Shown: positions 33,992-44,679, counted from the first letter of the stretch. The stretch is DNA of 64,000 nt from Chondrilla cf. caribensis (GCA_964020155.1 OZ026564.1:3401223-3465222); one strand, 5' to 3'. Notes: a model not told the origin generated them from the sequence alone. Made by a program: numbers and translations.

Positions 33992-35026
33992 ATGGATGAA
34001 GTTGGGAACATCTCTGGGAATGTTACAATTGAATTTCCCTTTGCTAGTGTTCTTGGAGTACAGGGTTACACTGCCATGGTGACTGTTCTACTTGTCCTTC
34101 TTGTTCCTCCTCAACTGTTCCTCTCAATCATCACCATAGCTGGACTGTGTGCTGGGAAGGACTTTAAGAAGATAAAGGCTCAACGTAACATAATGATTGG
34201 CATTGGAGCTACAGGATTTGTTTCCAGCATGATTGTGATTATGTATGCTACTGCCGAGTATCTCTTCCTAAACCACCACAAGGAGGCTGGAGTTGTGTTC
34301 TGTCACGGTGCCACTCTGTTTTACCACATCAATGCTGGTATGAGGAACGTTTTTCTAGCAAGTCTCTCTGTCACAGTCTTCATCACAATCAAACATGGAC
34401 ACCAGAAGATCAAAGTCACTTACCTCAACATTGCACTAGTTGTAATGTTTGTGATTGTCCTGCTTCTCGGCATTGTGTATTTCTTCCCATCGGCTGTGGA
34501 CTTCTCTTTCCAGTTTGATGGAGTGCTCTGTTTACCAAACCCCTCACCTTCAGGCTATGCTGGAATTGGTATAGCATTAGCTCTAGTCGACATTCCTTCA
34601 CGAATCATCTCCATTGCGGTTGTCGTTGCTAGTCTGGTGTTAGTGAAGAAGCACAGTAGTACACTGATTGGAGACAACAGACTTAAAAAAGCAATGCTTA
34701 AGTTCACAGTACTTCTGGTCATTCTAAACATTGTTGTGTTTGTAGCCAACTATGTAGCATTGATTCCGTTTCTCCTTCTTGCTACCTTTCAAGACCAACT
34801 GGATTTCGCCGGTCTTGCCATCTTTAGACAGCTAATAGACTTCATTCTACCAAGTGTACCAGCTGTAATCACCCCATTGATGATGATGGCTGTGTTCAAA
34901 CCACTCCGTGTGGCCATCAAGACACTGCTCTCCTCCTGTCGTTGTGGAGATACCGATCATAAGAAAGAAGAATCTCACCTCACTTCAGCAAACACCCCGG
35001 GAACATCCTCTACTCAGGACAACTGA
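33992..35026 (+). CDS. 7TM receptor, B-head/A-tail chimera 2, 344 aa
   Basis: Sister of chimera 1: B-type leader and MDEVGNISGNVT, then A-type loop 2 (CLPNPSPSGYAG), TM6 and TM7. It differs in TM2 (MYATAEYLFLNHH), GKDFKKIK in loop 1, and a C-terminus STQDN in place of STQDV. Its 3' flank is B/E-like (AGTAAACATGTTGACATGCATG, then ATTAAA), unlike the A-like flank of chimera 1, so the right junction of conversion differs between the two chimeras. Confidence 0.85.
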   Translation: MDEVGNISGNVTIEFPFASVLGVQGYTAMVTVLLVLLVPPQLFLSIITIAGLCAGKDFKKIKAQRNIMIGIGATGFVSSMIVIMYATAEYLFLNHHKEAGVVFCHGATLFYHINAGMRNVFLASLSVTVFITIKHGHQKIKVTYLNIALVVMFVIVLLLGIVYFFPSAVDFSFQFDGVLCLPNPSPSGYAGIGIALALVDIPSRIISIAVVVASLVLVKKHSSTLIGDNRLKKAMLKFTVLLVILNIVVFVANYVALIPFLLLATFQDQLDFAGLAIFRQLIDFILPSVPAVITPLMMMAVFKPLRVAIKTLLSSCRCGDTDHKKEESHLTSANTPGTSSTQDN

Positions 35027-35439
35027 GAACATCAGGGAGTACTTCCACAGTAAACATGTTGACATGCATGTACTCATTACACTTATTATGTTCCATTTTT
35101 TCATTTTACCATACATTTTCTCATTATGAACATTAAACGTATTACATATGCAATACATTTAATGTGTGTTATGTATACCTTTATACTTTGAATAGCTACA
35201 TATGTACTCGTACATGCACATGCTAATTCATGAATGGATACTTGCATCGAATGTATAATTGTTTGCATTTCAACAAACACCTTGATAATGTTGAAAACAG
35301 CTCATTTTTTCTGCGTATTGCATGTTTCTTATTGAATTTTATAATTGTATAATTATAATTCATCATCATAGTACAGAAGTTATGCGTAAGTGTATGTATA
35401 CATATTCCCACTAAATTAGCAATTGCAAAACCTTTACTC

Positions 35440-35488
35440 ATCACATGAGTATCACATGCTATTCATAACATGTGATACCCATGTGAGC
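35440..35488. repeat. CACATG/CATGTG hairpin element, simple form
   Basis: TCACATGAGTATCACATG and its near-perfect inverse around a CTATTCATAA loop, about 410 bp after the chimera 2 stop. Confidence 0.55.
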
Positions 35489-35594
35489 AGAGTGGTAATA
35501 CACGACATATTATGATGCTACTGGCTAACAAAGACTCAGCATGTAGGTCCAATCAACATACTGTTGCAGTAACAACTGTACATGTAAGCTGTAG

Positions 35595-35885
35595 TGTATG
35601 CATGCATGTGGGATGAGGAGGGAGCTATGGTGTATGCATGCATGTGGGATGAGGAGGGAACTATAGTGTATGCATGCATGTGGGATGAGGAGGGAGCTAT
35701 AGTGTATGCATGCATGTGGGATGAGGAGGGAGCTATAGTGTATGTATGCATGTGGGATGAGGAGGAAGCTATAGTGTATGCATGCATGTGGGATGAGGAG
35801 GGAGCTATAGTGTATGCATGCATGTGGGATGAGGAGGGAGCTATAGTGTATGCATGCGTGTGGGATGAGGAGGGAGCTATAGTGT
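35595..35885 (+). repeat. 36-bp minisatellite, about 8 units
   Basis: Units of 36 bp (TGTATGCATGCATGTGGGAT + GAGGAGGGAGCTATAG) repeat with few changes. Because 36 is a multiple of three, frames stay open on both strands and give 12-residue peptide repeats; I regard these as artefacts. The same unit occurs inverted at 38084. Confidence 0.9.
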
Positions 35886-35908
35886 CAAACATGGATCTGT
35901 TTTGGACT

Positions 35909-36019
35909 CTGGCAACAGAGAGTCTTTGGAATTGTTGATCAGTTGAGAATATATATAAGAAATGGGATGCATGGGAACTAGGAAATAACAACATATAGAG
36001 ATGACTGAGGTTGGGAACA
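35909..36019 (+). pseudogene. Leader and first codons of an E-type gene, duplicated
   Basis: 111 bp equal to 36266-36376, including a TATATATAAG box and ATG with the codons for MTEVGN, after which the sequence breaks into an A-rich tract. It is an abortive copy of the 5' end of the next gene, 357 bp upstream of it. Confidence 0.8.
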
Positions 36020-36306
36020 AAATCAAATCAAAAAAAAAACAATCAAATTTCTCATTGTATTCAACTCTTTTAACTCAATTTTGATATTATTATGATTATT
36101 CATTTGTGTATATTAATTTACATTAATCAAATTAACTGGGTACCTTGTAAAGCACCCAATGCATATGGATGAATGGTTTTTCATAATTGAATAAATTAAT
36201 TATAATGGATGTATAGAGGAAAATGAGGATAATCAAATAAGACTGTGTATAGAATGTCTCGGAAACTGGCAACAGAGAGTCTTTGGAATTGTTGATCAGT
36301 TGAGAA

Positions 36307-36316
36307 TATATATAAG
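36307..36316 (+). promoter_or_regulatory. TATA-like box of E1
   Basis: TATATATAAG lies 51 bp before the E1 start. The A/B shared upstream element is absent here, so subgroup E has a different promoter. Confidence 0.4.
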
Positions 36317-36357
36317 AAATGGGATGCATGGGAACTAGGAAATAACAACATATAGAG

Positions 36358-37395
36358 ATGACTGAGGTTGGGAACATCTCTGGGAATGTTACAGCAACTG
36401 AACTTCCCTTTGCTAGTGTTCTTGGAGTACAGGGATACACTGCCATGGTGACCGTTCTACTTGTACTTCTTGTTCCTCCTCAACTATTCATCGCTATCAT
36501 CACCATAGCAGGACTGTGTACTGGGAAGGAGTTCAGAAAGATAAAGGCTCAACGTAACATCATGATTGGCATTGGAGCAACAGGATTTGCTTCTAGCATG
36601 ATCTTGATTATGTTTACTATTGCCGAGTATCTCTTCCTACACCACCACAAAGAGGCTGGAGTTGTGTTCTGTCAAGGTGGCACTCTGTTTTACCACATCT
36701 ACGCTGGTATGAGGAACGTGTTTCTAGCAACTCTCTCTGTCACAGTCTTCATCACAATCAAACATGGACACCAGAAGATCAAAGTCACTTACCTCAACAT
36801 TGCACTAATTGTAATATTTTTGATTGTCCTGCTTCTCGGCATTGTGTATTTCTTCCCATCGGCTGTGGACTACTCTGTCCAGTTGGATGGAGTACTCTGT
36901 GCAGCAAACCTCAGACCTGGTGGTTATGCTGGAATTGCTATAACATTAGCTCTAAGCGACATTCCTCCACGGATCATCTCAATTGCAGTTGTCATTGCTA
37001 TTCTGGTATTTGTGAAGAAGCACAGTAGCACACTGACTGGAGACATCAAACTTAAAATAGCAATGGTTAAATTCACAGTGCTTTTGGTCATTGTAAACTT
37101 TATTGTGTTTGTAGCCAACTATGGTGCAGTGATCTCATTCTTCCTTCTCACTGACTATCAAGACCAACTGAATCTCACCGCGTTTGCCATCTTTAGACAG
37201 CTAATAGACTTCATTCTACCAAGTGTACCAGCTGTAATCAATCCGTTGATGATGATGGCTGTGTTCAAACCACTCCGTGTGGCCATCAAGACACTCCTCT
37301 TCTCGTACTGTTGTGGAGATACTGATCGTAAGAAAGAAGAATCTCACATCACTTCAGCAAACACCCCGGGAACATCCTCTACTCAGGACGTGTGA
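36358..37395 (+). CDS. 7TM receptor, subgroup E copy 1 (E1), 345 aa
   Basis: N-terminus MTEVGNISGNVTATELPF has two sequons. E marks: FIAIITIAGL at the end of TM1, GKEFRKIK in loop 1, VFCQGGTL (Gln instead of His after the Cys), SVQLDGVLCAANLRPGGYAG in loop 2, IPPRIIS in TM5 and LNLTAFAIFRQ before TM7. TM7 has the canonical NP (VINPLMMMAVF), which the A, B, C and D genes lack. The tail is like that of the B genes (FSYCCGDTDRKKEE). It lies between two oppositely oriented minisatellite arrays. Confidence 0.85.
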   Translation: MTEVGNISGNVTATELPFASVLGVQGYTAMVTVLLVLLVPPQLFIAIITIAGLCTGKEFRKIKAQRNIMIGIGATGFASSMILIMFTIAEYLFLHHHKEAGVVFCQGGTLFYHIYAGMRNVFLATLSVTVFITIKHGHQKIKVTYLNIALIVIFLIVLLLGIVYFFPSAVDYSVQLDGVLCAANLRPGGYAGIAITLALSDIPPRIISIAVVIAILVFVKKHSSTLTGDIKLKIAMVKFTVLLVIVNFIVFVANYGAVISFFLLTDYQDQLNLTAFAIFRQLIDFILPSVPAVINPLMMMAVFKPLRVAIKTLLFSYCCGDTDRKKEESHITSANTPGTSSTQDV

Positions 37396-37804
37396 GAACA
37401 CCAGGGACTACTTCCACAGTAAACATGTTGACATGCATGACTCATTACACTTTATATGTTACATTTTTTTTCATTTTGCCATACATTTTCTCATTATGAA
37501 CATTAAACGTATTACATATGCAATACATTTATTATGTATTATGTATACCTTTGTAATTTGAATAGATACATATGTGCTCGTTCATGCACATGCTAATTCA
37601 TGAATGGATTATCGCATTATATATTAATGTATAATTGTTTGCATTTTAACAAACACCTTGATAATGTTAAAAACTGCTCATTTTTTGTGTACTGCATGTT
37701 TCTTATTGAATTTTACATTGTATAATTATAATTCATCACCATAGTACACATGTGATGTGTAGGTGTATGTATACATATTCCCACTAAATTAGTAAACCTT
37801 TCCT

Positions 37805-37854
37805 GATCACATGGGTATCACATGTTATTCATAACATGTGATACCCATGTGAGC
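37805..37854. repeat. CACATG/CATGTG hairpin element after E1
   Basis: GATCACATGGGTATCACATG and its inverse around TTATTCATAA, about 410 bp after the stop; nearly perfect arms. Confidence 0.6.
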
Positions 37855-38083
37855 AGAGTGGTAATACACGACATATTATGCACTGTCTCGAATTGATGCT
37901 ATAGCACGGCTAACAAAGACTCAGCATGTAGGTCCTACTGCATGTAGGTAAGTTTCAAGGTACGTATAATTATATGAATTGAGTTTATAATATAGTTATT
38001 TCAATTCTTTTTGGTTATACAATCAATAGACATAATATACATTATGTGTCTCTCCTCATAGCATTACCAAATAGATATGTTCG

Positions 38084-38778
38084 ACACTATAGCTCCCTCC
38101 TCATCCCACACGCATGCATACACTATAGCTCCCTCCTCATCCCACATGCATGCATACACTATAACTCCCTCCTCATCCCACATGCATGCATACACTATAG
38201 CTCCCTCCTCATCCCATACCCATGCGTGCATACACTATAGCTCCCTCCTCATCCCACATGCATGCATACACTATAGCTCCCTCCTCATCCCACATGCATG
38301 CATACACTATAGCTCCCTCCTCATCCCACATGCATGCATACACTATAGCTCCCTCCTCATACCACATGCATGCATACACTATAGCTCCCTCCTCATCCCA
38401 CATGCATGCATACACTATAGCTCCCTCCTCATCCCACATGCATGCATACACTATAGCTTCCTCCTCATCCCACATGCACGCATACACTATAGCTCCCTCC
38501 TCATCCTACATGCATGCATACACTATAGCTTCCTCCTCATCCCACACGCATGCATACACTATAGCTCCCTCCTCATCCCACATGCATGCATACACTATAA
38601 CTCCCTCCTCATCCCACATGCATGCATACACTATAGCTTCCTCCTCATCCCACATGCATGCATACACTATAGCTCCCTTCTCACCCACACGCATGCATAC
38701 ACTATAGCTCCCTTCTCACCCACACACATGCATACACTATAGCTTCCTCCTCATCCCACATGCATGCATACACTATAA
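38084..38778 (-). repeat. 36-bp minisatellite, about 19 units, inverted
   Basis: Same unit as at 35595 but in reverse complement, with a few variant units near 38215 and 38680-38730. Some 25 bp of flank (near 38062) also match the inverse of 35886-35908, so the arrays are arms of an inverted duplication and not independent expansions. Long open frames across it are repeats, not genes. Confidence 0.9.
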
Positions 38779-39089
38779 CCTTATTAACTCAACCTTGATA
38801 TAATATGATTATTCATTTGTGTATATTAATTTACATTAATCAAATTAACTGGGTACCTTGTAAAGCAGCCATGTGGTTGAATGGTTTTTCATAATAATGA
38901 ATTATAATGGATGAATGGAGGAAAATGAGGATATGAATGAAGGAAAATGAGGATAATCAATTATGATACTGTGTATAGAATATCTCAGAAACTGGCAACA
39001 GAGAGTCTTTGGAATTGTTGATCACTTGAGAATATATATATAAGAAATGGGATGCATGGGAAGGAATTAGGAAATTACAACATATAGAG

Positions 39090-39248
39090 ATGGCTGAGAT
39101 TGGAAACATCTCCGGGAATGTTACAGTAACTGAACTTCCCTTTGCTAGTGTTCTTGGAGTACAGGGATACACTGCCATGGTGACCGTTCTTCTTGTACTT
39201 CTTGTTCCTCCTCAACTATTCATTGCTATCATTTTATCTATGCCCTGA
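39090..39248 (+). pseudogene. Subgroup E receptor truncated in TM1
   Basis: Leader, ATG and about 48 codons are E/A-like (MAEIGNISGN to PPQLFIAII), then the sequence switches near 39233 to transposon-like DNA and stops after 52 codons. TM2-TM7 are missing, so it cannot be a receptor. Confidence 0.85.
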
Positions 39249-39298
39249 AAACTGGTATGACTGAAGCCATGGCTGCCGTACCGGCTCCTACGGCCTTG
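39234..39298. mobile_element. Right-end remnant of CAGGGCCG-type element
   Basis: GCCCTGAAAACTGGTATGAC...CCTACGGCCTTG matches the right end of the element at 28502 (GCCCTGAAAAGTGGTCCGG...CTACGGCCCTG). It abuts the truncated E receptor, so insertion followed by deletion probably destroyed that gene. Confidence 0.6.
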
Positions 39299-39318
39299 CT
39301 AATTCTGAAACCTTTACT

Positions 39319-39368
39319 GATCACATGGGTATCACATGCTATTCATAACATGTGATACCCATGTGAGC
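39319..39368. repeat. CACATG/CATGTG hairpin element
   Basis: Simple form, arms as after E1. Here it directly follows the truncated gene. Confidence 0.55.
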
Positions 39369-39548
39369 AGAGTGGTAATAAACGACATATTATGCACTGT
39401 CTCCAATTGATGCTACTGGCTATATAACACAGACTCAGCATGTAGGTCCTACTGCATGTAGTTAAGTTTTAATGTATGTATAATTATAGGAATCGAGTTG
39501 AATTTGTTTGAATTGTCACTCGAACTTTTTATATTCTTTTACTAGTCG

Positions 39549-40054
39549 ACGCTCCTGATCTTTATGGTCATATGATTCACATCTTTTGGGATATTTATTG
39601 CCACTTTTGTGTTTAACTTTATGAAAAGCACATCAACTTAGTGAGCGAAAACAGAAATCTTAAATCTTTAATCAAGTTCATAGTGATTATAGCCATTGGA
39701 AATGGGCTATTCATAGTTGGGAGCATACTCACAGCTGTACCTAGTCCTTTTCTTTCAATCACAGACACAACCACCATTGTTGCTATTGTGCATTTTGTAT
39801 AATACATTTATATTCATCTATAGCTACATGTTATGCTCACTCATTTGCTGATGATAGCCGTGATCAAATCACTCCGTGCGGTCATCAAGACACTACTCTT
39901 CTCACACTGTTGTGGAGATAGTGATCATAAGAAGGATGTCAGCCCCACTTTAACAAACACTCCAGTGACATTCCCTATACCCAGGGTGATATGTGGTCAT
40001 GAGTCACCAAGAACATCTGCATGGCAATTAACATTCCCACATATCACCTCATAG
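39549..40054 (+). pseudogene. C/D-related receptor relic (TM5 to tail), copy 1
   Basis: Traces of TM5, loop 3 (HINLVSENRNLK), TM6 (KFIVIIAIGNG) and, after stops, TM7/helix 8 (LLMIAVIKSLRAVIKTLLFS) with an atypical extended tail. One A is missing in the Lys-Lys-His run relative to copy 2, adding a frameshift. It lacks TM1-TM4. Confidence 0.75.
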
Positions 40055-40368
40055 GTTTGACCAGATACACAATACTGGTGTATACACTATGTAATCCACA
40101 TTCATGTTAAAATTACATGTACATACAATTACAAATGTACAATTTAAATTTGCAATTCTTAACCAGCTATACTGCTTACAGTCAGGAACTGTTATTTGTT
40201 CAGATATTATGTGATACATGCTGCAAACACGTCAATAACGATAGAAACACTTCATTTTTTCCACACTATGTTATGAATGTTGTATTTTATGTGTATTACA
40301 TAATTAGAATACAGCATGTTATTAAGGTTGACTGTATATTCTCACATAATTATTATTATTGTGATATC

Positions 40369-40426
40369 TACTCTAATCACATGGGTATCACATTATATAT
40401 CATGTGATAGCCATGTGATTAGAGTA
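40369..40426. repeat. Long-arm CACATG hairpin
   Basis: TACTCTAATCACATGGGTATC and its inverse form a 58-bp near-palindrome. The arms are longer than in the other hairpins. Confidence 0.6.
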
Positions 40427-40928
40427 GAAAAATGACATATATGCACCGTCTTCCCAAACATCATAAATGTAGTGTCAATATATTATAGTGCATGTAAGCA
40501 GGAAATTTCACATGGGTCAATATTCATGAATGAGTGCACGTGCATGCTGGTTTGCAAATGTCGTGAACAGTGTGTAACATGAAAAATTGCACACATACAT
40601 ATGTATATACAGTGTATTACATTGTGTACTACAAGGTACAGAACTTTCAGCCCTGCATGTATATACGTAACTACATAAAGCAGTGATAGCTTTGGGTAAG
40701 TGCAAGTATGTTAAAGTATGTTCCTTGAACACAACCCCACAAAGAAGCATTTGTGGATAGCATCCATACATCCATGCAATGTGTGAACATTCATGAAGCA
40801 GCCCACACATGTAATAGATGCTGGATGGAGTTACCATAAACTATGTAAGTAGGTATGGTAAGAATCAGTCAGTTAAGACTCCTAAGTCTGTAAACAATGA
40901 CACACACACTCAAACAAGTACACGTACT

Positions 40929-40929
<1 letters not shown>

Positions 40930-40997
<68 letters not shown>
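40930..40997. repeat. CA microsatellite
   Basis: Uninterrupted AC dinucleotides for about 68 bp. The equivalent is at 45232 in the block duplicate. Confidence 0.95.
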
Positions 40998-41002
<5 letters not shown>

Positions 41003-41454
41003 ATGTGTATGCAAATATTATATGCATATCAATATTATCATATTATTATAGTTATGGTACGTATATTATTATATATGTGCCACTGGATATGTCATATAAT
41101 ATTAAGGAGAATACATACAGAATGCTCTCCGGTATATGGAGTAGAGTTGGATGTTCTGTATACACTTGCCAAGTTGAGCACTTCTATTATAATATTATTA
41201 TTATATTTTATATATTGCAGGAATGAGTTACGTATATGCTTGTGCATGTAGGTTATACTAGGTCATGATAGTGCTACCTTGAAATAGCTGCTGTAAGGAT
41301 TAACACACAAATGTGCTATATGCATACAAAATTGATTAGTACTGAAGTGACCATATATGGTGACAAAATACCTCAATTGAGTTTAACATTCTAGTGTCAT
41401 CACTTCGGCAACTGTTGAATAACTACTGAGTACAGCGTGAGTAGGGAGATAGTA

Positions 41455-41619
41455 ATGGCTGAGATTGGAAATATCTCTGAGAATGTTACAAATACAACTG
41501 AACTTCCCTTTGCTAGTGTTCTTGGAGTACAGGGATACACTGCCATGGTGACTGTTCTACTTGTACTTCTTGTACTAACTAACACCTACCGCAGCTGTCT
41601 ACATGAATGCAGTTACTGA
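41455..41619 (+). pseudogene. Truncated N-terminal receptor module, D-type
   Basis: Leader and first 40 or so codons equal gene D1 (MAEIGNISENVTNTTELPF through TM1), then VLLVL is followed by unrelated sequence (LTNTYRSCLHE) and a stop after 54 codons. The junction carries TACTAACTAAC and CTACCGCAG, which look like an intron 3' end, but no matching intron was found. Confidence 0.8.
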
Positions 41620-41801
41620 ATGTAGTTATTGTAGGCAGTGCCCTCCACTATATATCCCATATAGGTGTGAAACATTACAAGTCAATCACATGTACTACGT
41701 GTGTATACTACACTAATGTCTAAACAAGTTGAAGATTATCGCGTTGTATACGTATATAGTAGAGAGTTGTAGAGTAAAACTTAGCGCTCTGAGAGTTTAT
41801 T

Positions 41802-41984
41802 ATGGGAATGGTTGAGGTTGGAAATATCTCTGAGAATGTTACAAATACAACTGAACTTCCCTTTGCTAGTGTTCTTGGAGTACAGGGATACACTGCCATG
41901 GTGACTGTTCTACTTGTACTTCTTGTACTAACTAACACCTATGTCAACACATACCGCAGCTGTCTACACGAATGCAGTTATTGA
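41802..41984 (+). pseudogene. Truncated N-terminal receptor module, E2-type
   Basis: ATG and MGMVEVGNISENVTNTTE through TM1, identical in leader to E2 369 bp further on, then the same foreign junction as at 41455 and a stop after 60 codons. Module plus spacer is a partial tandem duplicate of the 5' end of E2. Confidence 0.8.
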
Positions 41985-42170
41985 ATGTATATAGTTATTG
42001 TAGGCAGTGCCCTCCACTATATATCCCATATAGGTGTGAAATATTACAAGTCAATCACATGTACTACATGTGTATACTACACTAATGTCTAAACAAGTTG
42101 AAGATTATCGCGTTGTATACGTATATAGTAGAGAGTTGTAGAGTAAAACTTAGCGCTCTGAGAGTTTATT

Positions 42171-43208
42171 ATGGGAATGGTTGAGGTTGGAAATATCTCT
42201 GAGAATGTTACAAATACAACTGAATTTCCCTTTGCTAGTGTTCTTGGAGTACAGGGATACACTGCCATGGTGACTGTTCTACTTGTACTTCTTGTTCCTC
42301 CTCAACTGTTCATCGCTATCATTACCATAGCTGGACTGTGTGCTGGGAAGGAGTTCAGAAAGATAAAGGCTCAACGTAACATCATGATTGGCATTGGAGC
42401 AACAGGATTTGCTTCCAGTATGATCTTGATTATGTTTACTATTGCCGAGTATCTCTTCCTAAACCACCACAAGGAGGCTGGAGTTGTGTTCTGTCAAGGT
42501 GGCACTCTGTTTTACCACATCTACGCTGGTATGAGGAACGTTTTTCTAGCAAGTCTCTCTGTCACAGTCTTCATCACAATCAAACATGGACACCAGAAGA
42601 TCAAAGTCACTTACCTCAACATTGCACTAATTGTAATATTTTTGATTGTCCTGCTTCTCGGCATTGTGTATTTCTTCCCATTGGCTGTGGACTACTCTGT
42701 CCAGTTGGATGGAGTACTCTGTGCAGCAAACCTCAGACCTGGTGGTTATGCTGGAATTGCTATAACATTAGCTCTAAGCGACATTCCTCCGCGGATCATC
42801 TCAATTGCAGTTGTCATTGCTAGTCTGGTGTTCATGAAGAAGCACAGTAGCACACTGATTGGAAACATCAAACTTAAAATAGCAATGGTTAAATTCACAG
42901 TGCTTTTGGTCATTGTAAACTTTATTGTGTTTGTAGCCAACTATGGTGCAGTGATCTCATTCTTCCTTCTCACTGACTATCAAGACCAACTGAATCTCAC
43001 TGCGTTTGCCATCTTTAGACAGCTAATAGACTTCATTCTACCAAGTGTACCAGCTGTAATCAATCCGTTGATGATGATGGCTGTGTTCAAACCACTCCGT
43101 GTGGCCATCAAGACACTCCTCTTCTCGTACTGTTATGGAGATACTGATCGTAAGAAAGACGAATCTCACCTCACTTCAACAAACACTCCGGGAACATCCT
43201 CTACTTAG
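42171..43208 (+). CDS. 7TM receptor, subgroup E copy 2 (E2), 345 aa
   Basis: Three sequons at the N-terminus (NIS, NVT, NTT after MGMVEVG). The body is almost E1: FIAIITIAGL, GKEFRKIK, CQGGTL, CAANLRPGGYAG, VINPLMMMAVF. Differences are PLAVDYS in loop 2, LVFMKKHSSTLIGNIK in loop 3 and FSYCYGD after helix 8. A CAG-to-TAG change removes the last three residues (QDV) that most copies have. Two truncated copies of its own first 130 bp lie directly upstream. Confidence 0.85.
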   Translation: MGMVEVGNISENVTNTTEFPFASVLGVQGYTAMVTVLLVLLVPPQLFIAIITIAGLCAGKEFRKIKAQRNIMIGIGATGFASSMILIMFTIAEYLFLNHHKEAGVVFCQGGTLFYHIYAGMRNVFLASLSVTVFITIKHGHQKIKVTYLNIALIVIFLIVLLLGIVYFFPLAVDYSVQLDGVLCAANLRPGGYAGIAITLALSDIPPRIISIAVVIASLVFMKKHSSTLIGNIKLKIAMVKFTVLLVIVNFIVFVANYGAVISFFLLTDYQDQLNLTAFAIFRQLIDFILPSVPAVINPLMMMAVFKPLRVAIKTLLFSYCYGDTDRKKDESHLTSTNTPGTSST

Positions 43209-43637
43209 GACATATCAGAACATCAGGGAGTACTTCTACAGTAAACATGTTGACATACGTACATGTACTCATTACACTTCATATGTTACATTTTCTCTCA
43301 TTTTGCCATACATTTTCTTATTATGAACATTAAGCGTATTACATATGCAATACATTAATTTTATTATGTATTATGTATACCTTTGTGATTTGAATAGATA
43401 CATATGTGCTCGTTCATGCACATGCTAATTCATGGATGGATTATTGCATTATATATTAATGTATAATTGTTTGCATTTTAACAAACACCTTGATAATGTT
43501 AAAAACCACTCATTTTTCCGCGTACTGCATGTTTCTTATTGAATTTTCTATTGTATAATTGTAATTCATCGCCATAGTACACATGTTATGTGTAGGTGTA
43601 TGTATACATATTCCCACTAAATTAGTAAACGTTTACT

Positions 43638-43687
43638 GATCACATGGGTATCACATGCTATTCATAACATGTGATACCCATGTGAGC
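43638..43687. repeat. CACATG/CATGTG hairpin element after E2
   Basis: Same simple form and distance as after E1. Confidence 0.55.
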
Positions 43688-43868
43688 AGAGTGGTAATAC
43701 ACGACATATTATGCACTGTCTCCAATTGATGCTACTGGCTATATAACACAGACTCAGCATGTAGGTCCTACTGCATGTAGTTAAGTTTTAATGTATGTAT
43801 AATTATAGGAATCGAGTTGAATTTGTTTGAATTGTCACTCGAACTTTTTATATTCTTTTACTAGTCGA

Positions 43869-44374
43869 CACTCCTGATCTTTATGGTCATATGATTCACA
43901 TCTTTTGGGATATTTATTGCCACTTTTGTGTTTAACTTTATGAAAAAGCACATCAACTTAGTGAGCGAAAACAGAAATCTTAAATCTTTAATCAAGTTCA
44001 TAGTGATTATAGCCATTGGAAATGGACTATTAATAGTTGGGAGCATACTCACAGCTGTACCTAGTCCTTTTCTTTCAATCACAGACACAACCACCATTGT
44101 TGTTATTGTGCATTTTGTATAAAACATTTATATTCATCTATAGCTACATGTTATGCTCACTCATTTGCTGATGATGGCCGTGATCAAATCACTCCACGTG
44201 GTCATCAAGACACTACTCTTCTCACACTGTTGTGGAGATAATGATCATAAGAAGGATGTCAGCCCCACTTTAACAAACACACCAGTGACATTCCCTATAC
44301 CCAGGGTGATATGTGGTCATGAGTCACCAAGAACATCTGCATGGCAATTAACATTCCCACATATCACCTCATAA
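43869..44374 (+). pseudogene. C/D-related receptor relic, copy 2
   Basis: Same relic as at 39549, exactly 4320 bp further on. Here the Lys-Lys-His run is intact and a 64-codon frame (FMKKHINLVSENRNLK to IVHFV) stays open, but stops and missing TM1-TM4 remain. Confidence 0.75.
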
Positions 44375-44679
44375 GTTCGACCAGATACACAATACTGGTG
44401 TATACAGTATGTAATCCTCATCCATGTTAAAATTACATGTACATACAATTACAAATGTACAATTTAAATTTGCAATTCTCAACCAGCTATAATGCTTACA
44501 GTGAGGAACTGATATTTTTCAGATACTATGTGGTACATGCTGCAAACACCTCAATAACGATAGAAACACTTCATTTTTTCCATACTATGTTTTAAATGTT
44601 TTATTTTTATGTATTAAATAATTAGAATACAGCATGTTATTAAGGTTGACTGTATATTCTCACATATTATTGTGATATC

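Noticed and set aside
35595..35885. CRISPR-like regular array
   Set aside because: Repeats are contiguous without unique spacers and the genome is eukaryotic: a minisatellite.
38077..38742. 221-codon frame of 12-residue repeats (HACIHYSSLLIP)
   Set aside because: Product of a 36-bp minisatellite open in several frames on both strands, without leader or splice context.
41573..41600. Intron 3' end (TACTAAC, CCGCAG) that would make 41455 an alternative first exon
   Set aside because: There is no donor upstream in the module and E2 is continuous through this position; kept only as a remark.
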